From positions 5,167,763 to 5,231,762 of the forward strand of contig NZ_CP007139.1 of the NCBI RefSeq assembly GCF_000724625.1: 64,000 bases of DNA, given 5' to 3'. The notes under the pieces were generated by a model that had not been told where the DNA came from, made no database searches, and saw only the letters and a program-made list of their open reading frames with translations. This DNA comes from Fimbriimonas ginsengisoli Gsoil 348 (GTDB taxonomy: Bacteria > Armatimonadota > Fimbriimonadia > Fimbriimonadales > Fimbriimonadaceae). Numbering within the stretch: position 1 is the stretch's first letter; each line of letters starts with the position of its first letter. Below, one piece after another: positions 10,109-19,274 of the stretch. The translations under genes were made by a program, and so were the position numbers.

Positions 10109-10156
10109 GCCAAGGCCCCTCTCTTCGCGGCATCGCTATCGCGGTACCCTCTTGCG

Positions 10157-10369
10157 ATGCGATTGAACAGCGAAGGAATCCGGCGGGACGAGCTGGCTTT
10201 CACGCTGAGGAACCGGTACAAGGTGCAGAGCGCTCGGAGAATCGACGCTTGCCTCCTCTGTCGCCGGCCCCATGTTAATGAGGCGGCGCTCTGCGACGTC
10301 TGCTACAGCACCCTAGAGGGCGAGGAGCTGGAGCTGGCCACCTGCTGGCTTCGCGGCACCGCGCCATGA
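10157..10369 (+). CDS. Small zinc-ribbon-like protein, 70 aa
   Basis: A 70-residue protein with two CxxC pairs (CLLCRR and CDVC, 13 residues apart) that could bind one zinc ion; the N-terminal half is basic. Function unknown. It is the first gene of a three-gene run: its stop overlaps the next start by 4 bases (ATGA), which in turn overlaps hisF in the same way. Coupling to hisF gives no direct clue to its role. Confidence 0.7.
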   Translation: MRLNSEGIRRDELAFTLRNRYKVQSARRIDACLLCRRPHVNEAALCDVCYSTLEGEELELATCWLRGTAP

Positions 10370-11199
10370 CCGCGCTCTACCTGCTCCTCGGATTCGTCTT
10401 CGGCATCGTGGCCAGTTACCTGCTGGTAAGCCGGAAGCCGAAGAATCCCTACCTCGCGACGACCGAGTACTGGGTCTATCTGCCCGGCGAAAAGATGCCG
10501 GACCAGAACGCAATGATGGACCGAACCATCGGCAAAAACCCTTACTCCCACCGGGGTCGCGCGGCGGTAGGCACGGCAGAGGGGTTGATCTTTTCGGACG
10601 TTCGGCTGCATATCGCTTTAGTTCTTCGGAAAAAGAATCCACACGCGTTTCGTCCCGATCTCTTTGCGGGAGCGGATGCGAGCGCGGAAGCATTGAACGC
10701 GCTTGCCGAGGCAAACGCTTTCGTCAAGATCCGCTACATCAGCGAGGATCCTTTGAAAGACGCGCGGCACCTCCAGTTCCTTCCTCACCTTGTTGACGCG
10801 GTGGCGGAACTTGGCGAGGCGAAGCTGATCTACGATGTGAGCTCCGAGTCGCTAATGATGCGCGCGGAACTCGAGGATGTACTGCGTAACCAAGCCGACG
10901 TCTCCGGCCCGGATGTGCATGCGAGGGTCTTGTGGAAACCGGAGCTGGACAACGGCCACGCGGAGACCCGCGGCCTAGTAAAGGTCGGGCATAAGGAGCT
11001 GAAGACGCCTTCTACACCGACCGATCAGCGGGTGCTCGTTCGGATGGTTCTCGAGGAGACGATCCGGCGGATCTGGTCGAACCCGATCCTTCCGGAGAGC
11101 TTGGAAGTCGAGGCGTTCGACGACCGGTTCCGGGTTATCTTCGAACCGGCTAAAGATACGTTTACCAGGGTGCGAATAATGAGGCTTCGTTCGGTATGA
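10366..11199 (+). CDS. Membrane-anchored protein of unknown function, 277 aa
   Basis: One N-terminal membrane helix ([18 protein letters not shown]), then a cytosolic mixed alpha/beta domain of about 250 residues with no motif I recognise. It sits between the zinc-ribbon gene and hisF with 4-base overlaps on both sides, so the three are translated together. The domain contains [20 protein letters not shown] and a C-terminal strand pair ([20 protein letters not shown]). No enzyme signature was seen. Confidence 0.75.
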   Translation: MTALYLLLGFVFGIVASYLLVSRKPKNPYLATTEYWVYLPGEKMPDQNAMMDRTIGKNPYSHRGRAAVGTAEGLIFSDVRLHIALVLRKKNPHAFRPDLFAGADASAEALNALAEANAFVKIRYISEDPLKDARHLQFLPHLVDAVAELGEAKLIYDVSSESLMMRAELEDVLRNQADVSGPDVHARVLWKPELDNGHAETRGLVKVGHKELKTPSTPTDQRVLVRMVLEETIRRIWSNPILPESLEVEAFDDRFRVIFEPAKDTFTRVRIMRLRSV

Positions 11200-11957
11200 C
11201 TTCAGTGCGGCTTATTCCGTGCCTCGACATCAAGGATGGGCGGGTGGTGAAGGGGGTCAACTTCATCGGCCTCCGCGACGCCGGCGATCCGGTGGAGCTC
11301 GCCAAGTTCTACGACGCTGAAGGGGCCGACGAGCTGGTGTTCCTGGATATCACCGCGTCCCACGAGTCGCGAGCGCCGGTCATCGCGCTGGCCGAACGCG
11401 TAGCGGAACAGGTTTTCATCCCGTTCACCGTGGGCGGGGGTCTACGGCGTGTCGAGGATATTCGAGAGGCGCTCCTGGCCGGGGCGGATAAGGTTTCGCT
11501 CAATACGGCGGCGATCCAGAATCCGGAGCTGGTGACCGAAGCCTCGAACCGGTTCGGCGCGCAATGCATCGTCACCGCCATCGACGCGCGGAAGCGGCCG
11601 GGTGGAGGGTGGGAAGTCTTCACCCACGGGGGCCGAAAACCGACCGGTCTCGATGCCGTGGAATGGGCAAGGGAAACCGTCCGCCGCGGATCCGGCGAGA
11701 TCTTGCTCACGAGCATGGACGGCGACGGCACCCAGGCCGGCTACGACCTTGAGTTGACAAAAGCGGTAAGCGAAGCCGTCAACGTCCCCGTAATCGCCAG
11801 CGGCGGCGCGGGAACGGCTCAGCATCTTGTCGACGCCGTCCGCGACGGCCGAGCCGACGCGGTGCTATTGGCAAGTATCGTGCACGACGGTCTTTACAAA
11901 ATCCGCGACCTAAAGGCGCACATGGCCGAGTCGGGTTTGCCGATGCGCCTCGTCTAG
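11196..11957 (+). CDS. hisF: Imidazole glycerol phosphate synthase subunit HisF
   Basis: Cyclase subunit that joins ammonia from HisH with PRFAR to give imidazole glycerol phosphate and AICAR in histidine synthesis. It is a 253-residue TIM barrel of family length. The catalytic aspartates are in [12 protein letters not shown] (Asp11 position) and TAIDARK (Asp130 position). Phosphate-binding loops are visible ([22 protein letters not shown]). It overlaps the preceding unknown gene by 4 bases. hisH, hisA and hisI are not in the window, so histidine genes are scattered in this genome. Confidence 0.98.
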   Translation: MTSVRLIPCLDIKDGRVVKGVNFIGLRDAGDPVELAKFYDAEGADELVFLDITASHESRAPVIALAERVAEQVFIPFTVGGGLRRVEDIREALLAGADKVSLNTAAIQNPELVTEASNRFGAQCIVTAIDARKRPGGGWEVFTHGGRKPTGLDAVEWARETVRRGSGEILLTSMDGDGTQAGYDLELTKAVSEAVNVPVIASGGAGTAQHLVDAVRDGRADAVLLASIVHDGLYKIRDLKAHMAESGLPMRLV

Positions 11958-12036
11958 CCCACCCGCCTTCCGTCCAAAAATAGACGTTACGGCTGCGATT
12001 CCGTCCCGTCAGAATCTATGCTATTGTTACTTACGT

Positions 12037-13254
12037 ATGACTCTCGTGGTCGCAATCGTGTTGGCTGCGTTGGCGATCGCCTCGTTGCGGTGGGCCGCTA
12101 TCGCGGAAAAAGAGTCGCTTGCCAAGGCGGTAGCCGGCGCGGGCTGGAGCTTCCTCGCTCCGATGAGCTTGGTACTGTTCTTCTACGCCGCGCTCATCCG
12201 ATGGGCGGAGAGCCACTCCGGCGACACTGCAACTCTGGGCCAGCTTCGCCGAATCGCGGAAACGTTCGAGGCTCTTGAATCGAATAAGATCCTGAGCGTC
12301 ATCCGCCTTGGCGGCGCAACGGGGTTCGGAATTCTGGTGGTTCTCGCGGTGCTCCAGATCGTGGTTCGGCGTCACGGCGAACTCGCCGCCAACGCCTATA
12401 AGACCATCGGCCGGTACAAGAAGCTCGTATCCTTCGGCTTCTCCGTCATCACCTTCCTTACGTGCTTCACGCTCTTCGACGGCGAATCGAAGGCGTTCTC
12501 CCAAGATCTCAGTCTTCACCTGAAGGAAGCTCACTCGAAGCTGGAGGGGTTCCGAGAAAGGGCGCAGGAGGCAGCCGAGGATGCGGCGATCGCGGACGTC
12601 TACCGCTCCGCTCAAGTCAATCGACCGGTGGCTGGCGAGGTAGATAGAAAGCGACAGGGCCTGGCCGCGCGAACCGCGAGCTACGAGCGTGACCGACGAA
12701 CGTACGAGCTCGACTTTGGCGGGACTCACCCCGAGGCAGCACCAGTCGAGGCGTCGCCGGCGCCCACCTATCGCGCGGCGGCGCCTCCTCCCCCGGCCGC
12801 GGTACCGGATACGCGGAACGAAGACCTCACGATTCGGCAGGTGGAGCAGGCCGATCGCGAGATGGCCGACGTGGAAGCTAAGGCGCAAGTCGAGGTTGCC
12901 GAAGCAGAGCACTCGGTGTTGGCGACGAAGATTCCGACCGGGGCAATGAAGCTCGCTCTCAATCCTAAGCTGAAGCTTCTCTACGCCAGTATCGCCGGCA
13001 ATTTCCCTTTGCTCAAGGAGATCCTGGAGGCGGTAGGCGAGGTCGTCGTCGACCGGTTGGGAGAACGCCTGGACAAGATCTCAGAACGATTTGTTGAAGG
13101 CGTGCTTGGGCGAGACAAGAAAGTGGACCTGATCGAGGAAGCCCATGCGGCGGCGACGGAATCCATCGCCGCTCCGGCCAGTGCGGCTCTCGCATCGGCG
13201 CTAAGTCCGAGAGCGGCGAATTGGACCGCGCCGGTGTGTCGCTCTCCGCAATAG
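12037..13254 (+). CDS. Membrane protein with coiled coil, unknown function; C-terminus may be frameshifted
   Basis: A 405-residue protein with three hydrophobic segments (residues about 3-23, 36-55, 92-112) and a fourth near 131-148, then long charged helices (QDLSLHLKEAHSKLEGFRER and onward), a Pro/Ala-rich stretch (PVEASPAPTYRAAAPPPPAA) and a further helical region. The last 17 residues look unlike coding sequence. Another frame from 13203 gives a plausible helical tail (KSESGELDRAGVSLSAIEAP and on to FRK, stop at 13338), suggesting a missing base near 13200. No family recognised. The gene downstream is in the same direction and may be functionally linked. Confidence 0.65.
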   Translation: MTLVVAIVLAALAIASLRWAAIAEKESLAKAVAGAGWSFLAPMSLVLFFYAALIRWAESHSGDTATLGQLRRIAETFEALESNKILSVIRLGGATGFGILVVLAVLQIVVRRHGELAANAYKTIGRYKKLVSFGFSVITFLTCFTLFDGESKAFSQDLSLHLKEAHSKLEGFRERAQEAAEDAAIADVYRSAQVNRPVAGEVDRKRQGLAARTASYERDRRTYELDFGGTHPEAAPVEASPAPTYRAAAPPPPAAVPDTRNEDLTIRQVEQADREMADVEAKAQVEVAEAEHSVLATKIPTGAMKLALNPKLKLLYASIAGNFPLLKEILEAVGEVVVDRLGERLDKISERFVEGVLGRDKKVDLIEEAHAAATESIAAPASAALASALSPRAANWTAPVCRSPQ

Positions 13255-13373
13255 AAGCTCCCTTGACCGCCGAGCGCCAAGCAGCCAACCGGCGCGTCAA
13301 GTCCGAATACGAGCCGTTAGCCGACAGATTCCGCAAGTAATGGACCGGTCTCGTTGAGGAGAAGAAAGCGGGG
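13255..13373 (+). other. Possible continuation of the preceding gene in another frame
   Basis: This 119-base gap is open in frame 3 up to the stop at 13338-13340 and reads as a helical, charged peptide. After that stop, frame 3 stays open into the next gene (EEKKAG before its first Met), so the start of the downstream gene is uncertain. No promoter or terminator was seen. Confidence 0.4.
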
Positions 13374-14090
13374 ATGGGCGGCTACAGCTACGCCAGGGAA
13401 TACACTCCGGAGCCAGAACCCGGCGATCCCATGACCTCGCTGTCCATACCATCCTCGTTGGCGAACCCGTTTCACACTTCCCGCCGCACCGATTGGACCA
13501 TCGTCGAGCAAGTTGGCAGCCAACTGCTTGCCGATTTAGACTCCGTTCATCCGTACCAGGCGCGGCTCGCCCTGTTACAGGATGAAATAGCAAACCTGGA
13601 GTCCACTCGAAAACCGTCGACGGAATTCTCGGGAACGGCTCCCGCACTTTCGCTGGCTTTTCCTCATGAGATTGGTAGTACATCGCCAAATCCCCCTCCT
13701 TCCCAGCCAAGACTGGACCTTACGGAGTACATTGACCACTTCGTTCGCACCCTAGCTCCCGCCGCGCCGAAGACAAATATCGCGCCCTATGCTTCTGCTA
13801 TCGACGAGTTGGGCGGCTTGTCGTCGCCCCGAACCCGAATGGAGTCCTACCTCGTAGACCGTCTTGGCTCTAGCAAGAGCCAAGACCTCGGATGGTATGG
13901 ACGATACGCGGCTCATCGACAGCAGCAACTGAACTACCAGGAGCACATGCGCGTTCAGGAAGTCAGGGCGCGAGCTGAGCGCTCGTATCGCGAGATGACG
14001 GAAAGATTCGCCCGCGAACGTGGCGGTGGCGAAATCGAGGGACGTGAAGGGAAGTTCGAGCCCCGCTTTGAAATTCATCCTGTCCGTTAG
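13374..14090 (+). CDS. Unknown protein, 238 aa, helical and charged C-terminus
   Basis: No family recognised. No signal peptide or membrane segment. The N-terminal half is Pro/Ser-rich and probably disordered; the C-terminal third is a charged helix (EVRARAERSYREMTERFARE), followed by a Gly/Glu linker and a short strand-like end. It follows the membrane gene at 12037 in the same direction. The ATG at 13374 has only a distant GAGGAG upstream; the ATG at 13431 is an alternative. Moderate confidence that it is a real gene. Confidence 0.55.
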   Translation: MGGYSYAREYTPEPEPGDPMTSLSIPSSLANPFHTSRRTDWTIVEQVGSQLLADLDSVHPYQARLALLQDEIANLESTRKPSTEFSGTAPALSLAFPHEIGSTSPNPPPSQPRLDLTEYIDHFVRTLAPAAPKTNIAPYASAIDELGGLSSPRTRMESYLVDRLGSSKSQDLGWYGRYAAHRQQQLNYQEHMRVQEVRARAERSYREMTERFARERGGGEIEGREGKFEPRFEIHPVR

Positions 14091-14169
14091 ACGAGCCCGA
14101 AGAGCCGTTGACACAAAATCCAAATGTGACTCCCTGGGCAATCGTAGCGATTAAGCGGGTGGGCAATTA

Positions 14170-14249
14170 GCGCTGAAAGCGCGACCTCCTAAAGCGAAGG
14201 GCGAAGCCCTGGTTAAAAGATCATCTATCGTCAAGAGCCCTGAAAGGGC
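14170..14249. repeat. Three 13-base mini-hairpins with GAA loops
   Basis: GCGCTGAAAGCGC (14170-14182), AGGGCGAAGCCCT (14198-14210) and GCCCTGAAAGGGC (14237-14249) each have a 5-bp perfect stem and a GAA loop. They lie in the 207-base gap between convergent genes. Stem sequences differ but the shape is conserved. Confidence 0.7.
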
Positions 14250-14297
14250 GATCTAATCCGCCCCCGTCCCTTCCGCTCTTCGCGCGAACCAAGGATA

Positions 14298-15584
14298 TCA
14301 ATCGATATTAATATAAGCAGAGTATTCGGTTACCTGTCCGTTCCGCTGTACGCGGAACAACATCGGGTAGACCCCTTTAGCCCCGGCCGGGATGTCGAGT
14401 TCGAAGACTCGGCGGAGGGAGCCTTTGGCGGCATCGATGAAGAAATTGCTGTCGGCGCCGGTGACCAGGTGGAAGTCGGTCGGCGGAACCACGGTGACGG
14501 AGCCGACCTGGCGGCGTAAGGGCGAGAACGACTTGATGTAATAGGTCAGCTTGACCTTTTGGGCCTGAGGCTTCGATCGGATTGGCTCGCGAACAAGCCG
14601 AACCTCGAGGGGCGGGGCGACCCGGTAGCTGGCCTCCATCACGCCGGTAACTCCATCCGACCCGGTGAGGGAGGCGCGGAGCACCCGATAACCGAGGTCG
14701 GCCCCCTTTACGACCAGGGTGTTGTAGTCTACGAAGGCGCGCCCTTTGTTGTCGAACGGCGGGAATGGGACGGCCGACTCCGAGGTGGCGGCTCGGACGA
14801 GCCCCTCGCTCCGCATCGCCAGCCTCTGAAGGCCGAGCTTATCGGTACCGTTGAACGTTAAGCGGATCCGGATGTTGTCGCCCGGCATGACCGTCTCGCC
14901 GGTCCCTTCCGCGTTCCACCGCAGACCGTTCGGCAACGCGGCGGACCTGGTGAAGCTGAGCTGGACCGGCGTGAGAACTCGGGGCACGAACGGCTCGGTG
15001 GGAGGCGCGTCGGCGGCCACGGTGTCGAGGCGAACGGACATCCGGCCGCGATCGTCGGTCGGGAAATAGCCGAGGCCCGCGTCGTTCAGGCTGGCTTCGA
15101 AAGTCGTGTTGGTACCGTCGCTCTTAGCGGCGACAGCGGAGGCCATCCCGATGCCGGGAAGGTCGATCCAGCGGGGGCCGTTCACCTGCGTCGCGTCGAC
15201 CCGTCGCGCTGAGATCCGCGGTTGGCCGTCGCGCATTCCAATGCGCACTTCGATGTTGTCGCCGCCGACCAGCCAACCGTCGGAGCGGAGATCGAGGCTC
15301 AAAAGAAGGTCGCGGCCGTTCGGGACAACCCCGGCGACGTGCAACTTGCCCGGCTCCCACTGGAAGTACCCCTTCAGCCCCTCGGCGGACACGAGCGGGT
15401 CCCACTCCTCGTCCTCGATGACCCCGTCCAGCTTGGGCGTGATCGCCAGCCGCATTTGCTCCGCGACCGTCATCGGAGTTTGGAAGGCCGGCGCGGTTGC
15501 CGGTGTCTGAACCGGAGTCGAGTTTTGCGAGAGGAGAAACGCGGCGAAAAAGAGCGTGGCAGGCATGGCAGTTGGGTGAGACAC
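14298..15584 (-). CDS. Secreted protein with CBM9/DOMON-like N-terminal domain
   Basis: A 428-residue exported protein. After a short hydrophobic leader (ATLFFAAFLLSQ), residues about 44-190 carry a carbohydrate-binding family 9-like start (ITPKLDGVIEDEEWDPL) and DNIEVRIGMRDGQP, usual for domains that bind sugars or haem at the cell surface. The remaining 220 residues look like two beta-sandwich domains (VMPGDNIRIRLTFNGT; VKLTYYIKSFSPLRRQVGSV). No catalytic motif was seen. The frame begins with GTG at 15584 after AGAGG; the ATG at 15566 is possible. It lies downstream of ftsZ but behind the ftsZ terminator, so it needs its own promoter. Confidence 0.7.
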   Translation of the reverse strand: MSHPTAMPATLFFAAFLLSQNSTPVQTPATAPAFQTPMTVAEQMRLAITPKLDGVIEDEEWDPLVSAEGLKGYFQWEPGKLHVAGVVPNGRDLLLSLDLRSDGWLVGGDNIEVRIGMRDGQPRISARRVDATQVNGPRWIDLPGIGMASAVAAKSDGTNTTFEASLNDAGLGYFPTDDRGRMSVRLDTVAADAPPTEPFVPRVLTPVQLSFTRSAALPNGLRWNAEGTGETVMPGDNIRIRLTFNGTDKLGLQRLAMRSEGLVRAATSESAVPFPPFDNKGRAFVDYNTLVVKGADLGYRVLRASLTGSDGVTGVMEASYRVAPPLEVRLVREPIRSKPQAQKVKLTYYIKSFSPLRRQVGSVTVVPPTDFHLVTGADSNFFIDAAKGSLRRVFELDIPAGAKGVYPMLFRVQRNGQVTEYSAYINID

Positions 15585-15646
15585 TGGCCTCTAAGGGTAA
15601 GGACGAACCGCGGCAGCCCAAAGCATCGTTCTTCCTAACCAAAAGA

Positions 15647-15681
15647 AAATCGGGACCGAGCCGGCGGCTTGGTCCCGATTT
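15647..15681 (-). terminator. Rho-independent terminator of ftsZ
   Basis: A 17-bp stem with one G-T pair (AAATCGGGACCGAGCCG against its partner arm) and a 1-base centre, followed on the minus strand by TTTTCTTTT. It lies about 20 bases past the ftsZ stop and ends the dcw transcript. Confidence 0.88.
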
Positions 15682-15700
15682 CTTACTGTCGCAACACGCC

Positions 15701-16900
15701 TTAGCCGTTGCGCTGACGATGCTCGCGGATGAACGCCGGGATGTCGAGGTCGGACTCGTCGAATACCGCGCTCGTATCCTGAGGCTGGGTGTTTCGGCTC
15801 GCCATTCGCTCTCGCGCTTGCGCGATGATTTCGGCGCTGGTCGCCTGAGGGGCAACCGTCGGAGTCGGCGGCACCGGGATGATCGGTTGGGCCTGGACCG
15901 GTACCGGAGCGGCCGGCTGAGCCGAGAACGTTGCCTCCGCGACCTTGCGCCCTTCTCGAGTGTACGGATTGAACCCGGTGGCGAGGACGGTAACGCGGAC
16001 GGTGCCGTCCATCTCCGGGTCTACCACGGTTCCGAAGAAGATGTTTGCTTCCTCGGCGTCGCAGAGGCTCTGGATGTACTGCATCGCCTCGTTCGCCTCC
16101 GCCAGGGTCAGATCCTCGGAGCTGGTGAGGTTGACCAAGAGCCCCTTGGCGCCGTGGATCGTCTGCTCGAGGAGCGGCGAGTTGGTTGCCGACTGGGCGG
16201 CTTGCAGCGCGCGCTGCTCCCCCACCCCGTAGCCGATACCCATCAGGGCCGGGCCCGCGTTCGCCATGACGGCGCGGACGTCGGCGAAGTCGACGTTGAT
16301 CTGGCCAGGGATGGTGATGATGTCGGAGATGCCCTGGACGCCTTGGCGAAGCACATCGTCGGCCACGCGGAACGCGTCGACAAGCGTCGTCTTCCGCTCG
16401 ACCACGCTGAGAAGCTTATCGTTGGGAATGGTGATGATGGTGTCGACGCGACCCATCAACGAGGTCACGCCCTGCTCAGCGAGGCGCGAGCGGCGCGGAC
16501 CTTCGAAGGTGAACGGACGGGTGACGACGGCCACCGTAAGCGCTCCGATTTCACGGGCGAGGTCGGCGATGACGGGGGCCGCGCCGGTACCCGTGCCGCC
16601 GCCCATACCGGCGGTGATAAACACCATGTCCGAACCTTCGAGCACCTTGCGGATATCGTTCTTCGATTCCTCCGCCGCGCTCTTTCCGATCTCCGGGTTG
16701 CCGCCGGCGCCAAGGCCCCGGGTGAGGTTGCCGCCAAGCTGTACTTTACGCTGGGCGCTGCTGAGATCTAGCACCTGGATATCGGTGTTCATCGCAATGA
16801 ACTCGACCCCCTTGATGCCGCTCTCGATCATGCGCTGCACAGCATTGCTGCCGCCGCCGCCGACTCCGATAACCTTGATTACTGCGTTTTGCGCGCTCAC
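15701..16900 (-). CDS. ftsZ: Cell division GTPase FtsZ
   Basis: Tubulin-like GTPase that forms the division ring. The 399 residues include the GTP-binding start [19 protein letters not shown], the tubulin signature [13 protein letters not shown], the T7 loop region ([14 protein letters not shown]) and a variable Pro/Gln-rich linker. The C-terminal peptide [13 protein letters not shown] docks to FtsA. The start is GTG at 16900 with an AGG-type site upstream. It is separated from ftsA by an oppositely oriented thioredoxin-like gene and so must have its own promoter (TACAAT at 16933-16938). This is the last dcw gene and is followed by a terminator. Confidence 0.98.
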   Translation of the reverse strand: MSAQNAVIKVIGVGGGGSNAVQRMIESGIKGVEFIAMNTDIQVLDLSSAQRKVQLGGNLTRGLGAGGNPEIGKSAAEESKNDIRKVLEGSDMVFITAGMGGGTGTGAAPVIADLAREIGALTVAVVTRPFTFEGPRRSRLAEQGVTSLMGRVDTIITIPNDKLLSVVERKTTLVDAFRVADDVLRQGVQGISDIITIPGQINVDFADVRAVMANAGPALMGIGYGVGEQRALQAAQSATNSPLLEQTIHGAKGLLVNLTSSEDLTLAEANEAMQYIQSLCDAEEANIFFGTVVDPEMDGTVRVTVLATGFNPYTREGRKVAEATFSAQPAAPVPVQAQPIIPVPPTPTVAPQATSAEIIAQARERMASRNTQPQDTSAVFDESDLDIPAFIREHRQRNG

Positions 16901-16932
16901 GTTTTGCTTACCTTGCCTTCCCTTGATTCCCT

Positions 16933-16938
16933 ATTGTA
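16933..16938 (-). promoter_or_regulatory. Candidate -10 element of ftsZ
   Basis: TACAAT on the minus strand, with TGGCAT (3 of 6 match) 17 bases further upstream. Transcription would begin about 25 bases before the ftsZ GTG. A dedicated promoter is needed because an opposite-strand gene separates ftsZ from ftsA. Confidence 0.4.
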
Positions 16939-17107
16939 GTTTTCCCGCGCCCGGAATGCCACGTTTCCGGCCATGAGGGCGCAAAAAAGGGTTGGAAGTG
17001 GCGCTAGCGGGGTGTTAGCAAAAAGAATCACCCGTCTCATCGTACAACGGACTTGCATAATCTCGATAATCGGAGGAAGGGTGGAACTTCCCCGTTCGGG
17101 ACGCATT

Positions 17108-17632
17108 ATGTCGACCGTGAAACTTGGACTTTCTTTCGTCGCTCTCGCCCTCGCCGCCGTCGGCTGCGCGCAGGACCCGCATACCCCGGAGGTTGTCGGA
17201 ACCAAGTGGCTAAACCTGAACGGGCAGAAGCCGATCACCCTGACGTCGCGGGCGGGCAAGGTGACGGTCGTCCACTTCTGGACCTTTGCCTGCAGCAACT
17301 GCAAGGCGAACCTACCTATTTACGACTTCCTCTACGAGAAGTTCGCGAAGCGTGGCGTCGAGATGGTTGGCATCCACACCCCGGAGCTGGCGTTCGAAAA
17401 AGTCGACGAAAACGTACGGCTCGAGGTTAAGAAGCTCGGAATCAAGTATCCGGTGCTGATCGACACCGACGGGCGGAACTGGAACCGCTGGAAGCAAGAG
17501 TTCTGGCCAACCATCTACGTGATCGACAAAAAAGGAAGGATCGCTTTCAAATGGGCCGGTGAGCTGAATTACCAAGGGGCCGACGGAGAGCGCCAGACGA
17601 TCGCGGCGATCGAGAAGGCGCTCCGAGGGTAA
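17108..17632 (+). CDS. Lipoprotein thioredoxin-like protein (TlpA/ResA type)
   Basis: A 174-residue envelope redoxin. The lipobox LALAAVGC predicts lipid attachment at Cys18 or so and an extracytoplasmic location. The thioredoxin active site is WTFACSNC, followed by the fold markers EMVGIHTPE and the cis-Pro loop EFWPTIYVIDKKGRI. Such proteins reduce disulfides in cytochrome c or cell wall proteins. I chose the ATG at 17108; the open frame runs back to 16973 but lacks a signal peptide there. It sits on the plus strand between ftsA and ftsZ, with its stop only 8 bases from the ftsA stop, interrupting a gene pair that is normally adjacent. Confidence 0.85.
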   Translation: MSTVKLGLSFVALALAAVGCAQDPHTPEVVGTKWLNLNGQKPITLTSRAGKVTVVHFWTFACSNCKANLPIYDFLYEKFAKRGVEMVGIHTPELAFEKVDENVRLEVKKLGIKYPVLIDTDGRNWNRWKQEFWPTIYVIDKKGRIAFKWAGELNYQGADGERQTIAAIEKALRG

Positions 17633-17640
17633 CCCCGACT

Positions 17641-18861
17641 CTAAGGTTTTCCGCCGAGCATTCCGAATAGACCGCGCACGCGATCCTTCCAAGGATTGGT
17701 GCCGGTCGCAGGGGTGATGTCGTCCTGGCACTGGATCCCGAATCGGGCCAGACCGACCGCGGTGGCGAGACCCGGCTGGTTCGGGAGCTTCAGCGCGAGG
17801 TCCGGCTCCGCAACCCGAACTCGGAGCTGCTTCAAAACGTCGTCGAACAGCTTGTCCGTTCCGGGCATCTGGGCGCCGCCGCCGGTAAGTACGACTCCGC
17901 CCGGCAGAACCCCGAGGAGACCGCTCTTTTCCAACTGCTGGCGAACCATCGTGGCGATCTCGCGCATCCGGCTTTCGATAATCTCGCAAAGGACGCGCCG
18001 CTGCATCGGGCGTGCCTGGATCTGACCGATCTGGTTCACCTCCACGCTATCCTTCTCCGAGCTCAGCCGAGCCAGCGCGAAGCCGAATTCGACCTTCAGC
18101 CGCTCGGCCTCTTCCGGCGAGGTCCGCAGCAGCTTGCTGAGGTCGCTCGTGACCATGCTCACTCCGACCGGGATGCTGGCGCTGAAAGCGATCGAGCCGT
18201 TTGTGAATACCGCAATGTCCGTGGTGCCGCCCCCCATGTCGACCACGGCGGCGCCGAGCTCCAGCTCTTCCGGCGTGAGCACTCCGATCCCGGATGCGAG
18301 CGGCTTGAGCACCATCTGCTCGACTTTCTTGCCGGCGCGCGTGACCGCCTTCTCGATGTTCTGAATCGCGGAGGTCTGCCCAGTGACGATGTAGGTCACC
18401 ACCTCCAGCTTGCTTCCGCTCATCCCAATCGGTTTGCGGACGTCGCGCTGGCCGTCGACCCGGAATTCGCGGGGGAGCGCCTGAAGCTGCTCCCGATCGG
18501 GCGGGAGGACGAGCGCGCGGCTATGGTTGAGAACTTCGAGAACGTCTTGGTGAGTGATGAGCCGGCCTCGCGGAATGATCGGCTTAAACCCCTGGGCGTT
18601 GAGCCCCTCCGTATGGGCGCCCGAAACGCCGACGATGACGGAGCCGATCTCCTGGCCGATCTCCTGCTCCACCCTTCGAAACACGACGTCGATGCCGACC
18701 GAGGCTTCGTCCAGGTCGGCGACCACCCCTTTACGGATTCCTTTGCTGGGGGTCGTGGCCACTGCGACGACCTGCATGCCGTCTACACCGTCCGGAGCTG
18801 CAACAAGGCAGGCGACCTTCGTCGAGCCGAGGTCGAGGACGGTGACAAGGTCGTTCTTCAT
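17641..18861 (-). CDS. ftsA: Cell division protein FtsA
   Basis: Actin-like ATPase that ties FtsZ filaments to the membrane. The 406 residues contain the phosphate-1 loop LDLGSTKVACLV, the SHS2/1C insertion region, phosphate-2 loop AAVVDMGGGTTDIAVF and adenosine motif GVVLTGGGAQMPG. The C-terminal amphipathic helix for membrane attachment is WKDRVRGLFGMLGG. The ATG overlaps the stop of the preceding sbp gene by 4 bases (ATGA). Confidence 0.97.
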   Translation of the reverse strand: MKNDLVTVLDLGSTKVACLVAAPDGVDGMQVVAVATTPSKGIRKGVVADLDEASVGIDVVFRRVEQEIGQEIGSVIVGVSGAHTEGLNAQGFKPIIPRGRLITHQDVLEVLNHSRALVLPPDREQLQALPREFRVDGQRDVRKPIGMSGSKLEVVTYIVTGQTSAIQNIEKAVTRAGKKVEQMVLKPLASGIGVLTPEELELGAAVVDMGGGTTDIAVFTNGSIAFSASIPVGVSMVTSDLSKLLRTSPEEAERLKVEFGFALARLSSEKDSVEVNQIGQIQARPMQRRVLCEIIESRMREIATMVRQQLEKSGLLGVLPGGVVLTGGGAQMPGTDKLFDDVLKQLRVRVAEPDLALKLPNQPGLATAVGLARFGIQCQDDITPATGTNPWKDRVRGLFGMLGGKP

Positions 18862-19274
18862 GGGTTAGGTTCCGGTTGCGTGCCGATCGCGCTCTGTGCC
18901 AATGCCTGAAGCCGCTTCCGTTCGCGCGCGTCCTGCCATTTTGTCAGAGCGAAGCGCCGGATGAGGCTCAAATTGGTAAAGATCCGCGCGCCAAGCACGA
19001 GAGCAACCGCGAGAAACAGATTAATGTAAATCTGGTCTCCAAGCCAAGCCAGAAAGAACGCAATTAGAATGTTCGACAGGAACCCGGTAATGAACACGTC
19101 CGTCCGGAACTTCCCTTCCATTCCGCTCCGGACTCCGCCGCAGATCGTGTCGAAGCCAGCGAGGCAGGCCACCGCCAGGTATTGACCGAATGCGCCCGGA
19201 AGGGGACCGAATCGCAACGCCACCGCGGCGAGCGCGCCGACCAGCAACATCACCAGCGGGAGAACGAGGATCAT
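18858..19274 (-). CDS. sbp: Small basic protein Sbp (DUF1290), dcw-associated membrane protein
   Basis: A 138-residue protein with three or four membrane helices. In Firmicutes the Sbp/DUF1290 gene lies between ylxW (DUF881) and ftsA, exactly the arrangement here. Family markers are GQYLAVACLAGFDTICGGVR and FRTDVFITGFLSNILIAFFL. Its exact role is unknown. I chose the ATG at 19274, which overlaps the DUF881 stop as ATGA; the longer frame to 19319 has no support. The C-terminal tail (KWQDARERKRLQALAQ) is cytosolic and helical. Confidence 0.88.
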   Translation of the reverse strand: MILVLPLVMLLVGALAAVALRFGPLPGAFGQYLAVACLAGFDTICGGVRSGMEGKFRTDVFITGFLSNILIAFFLAWLGDQIYINLFLAVALVLGARIFTNLSLIRRFALTKWQDARERKRLQALAQSAIGTQPEPNP

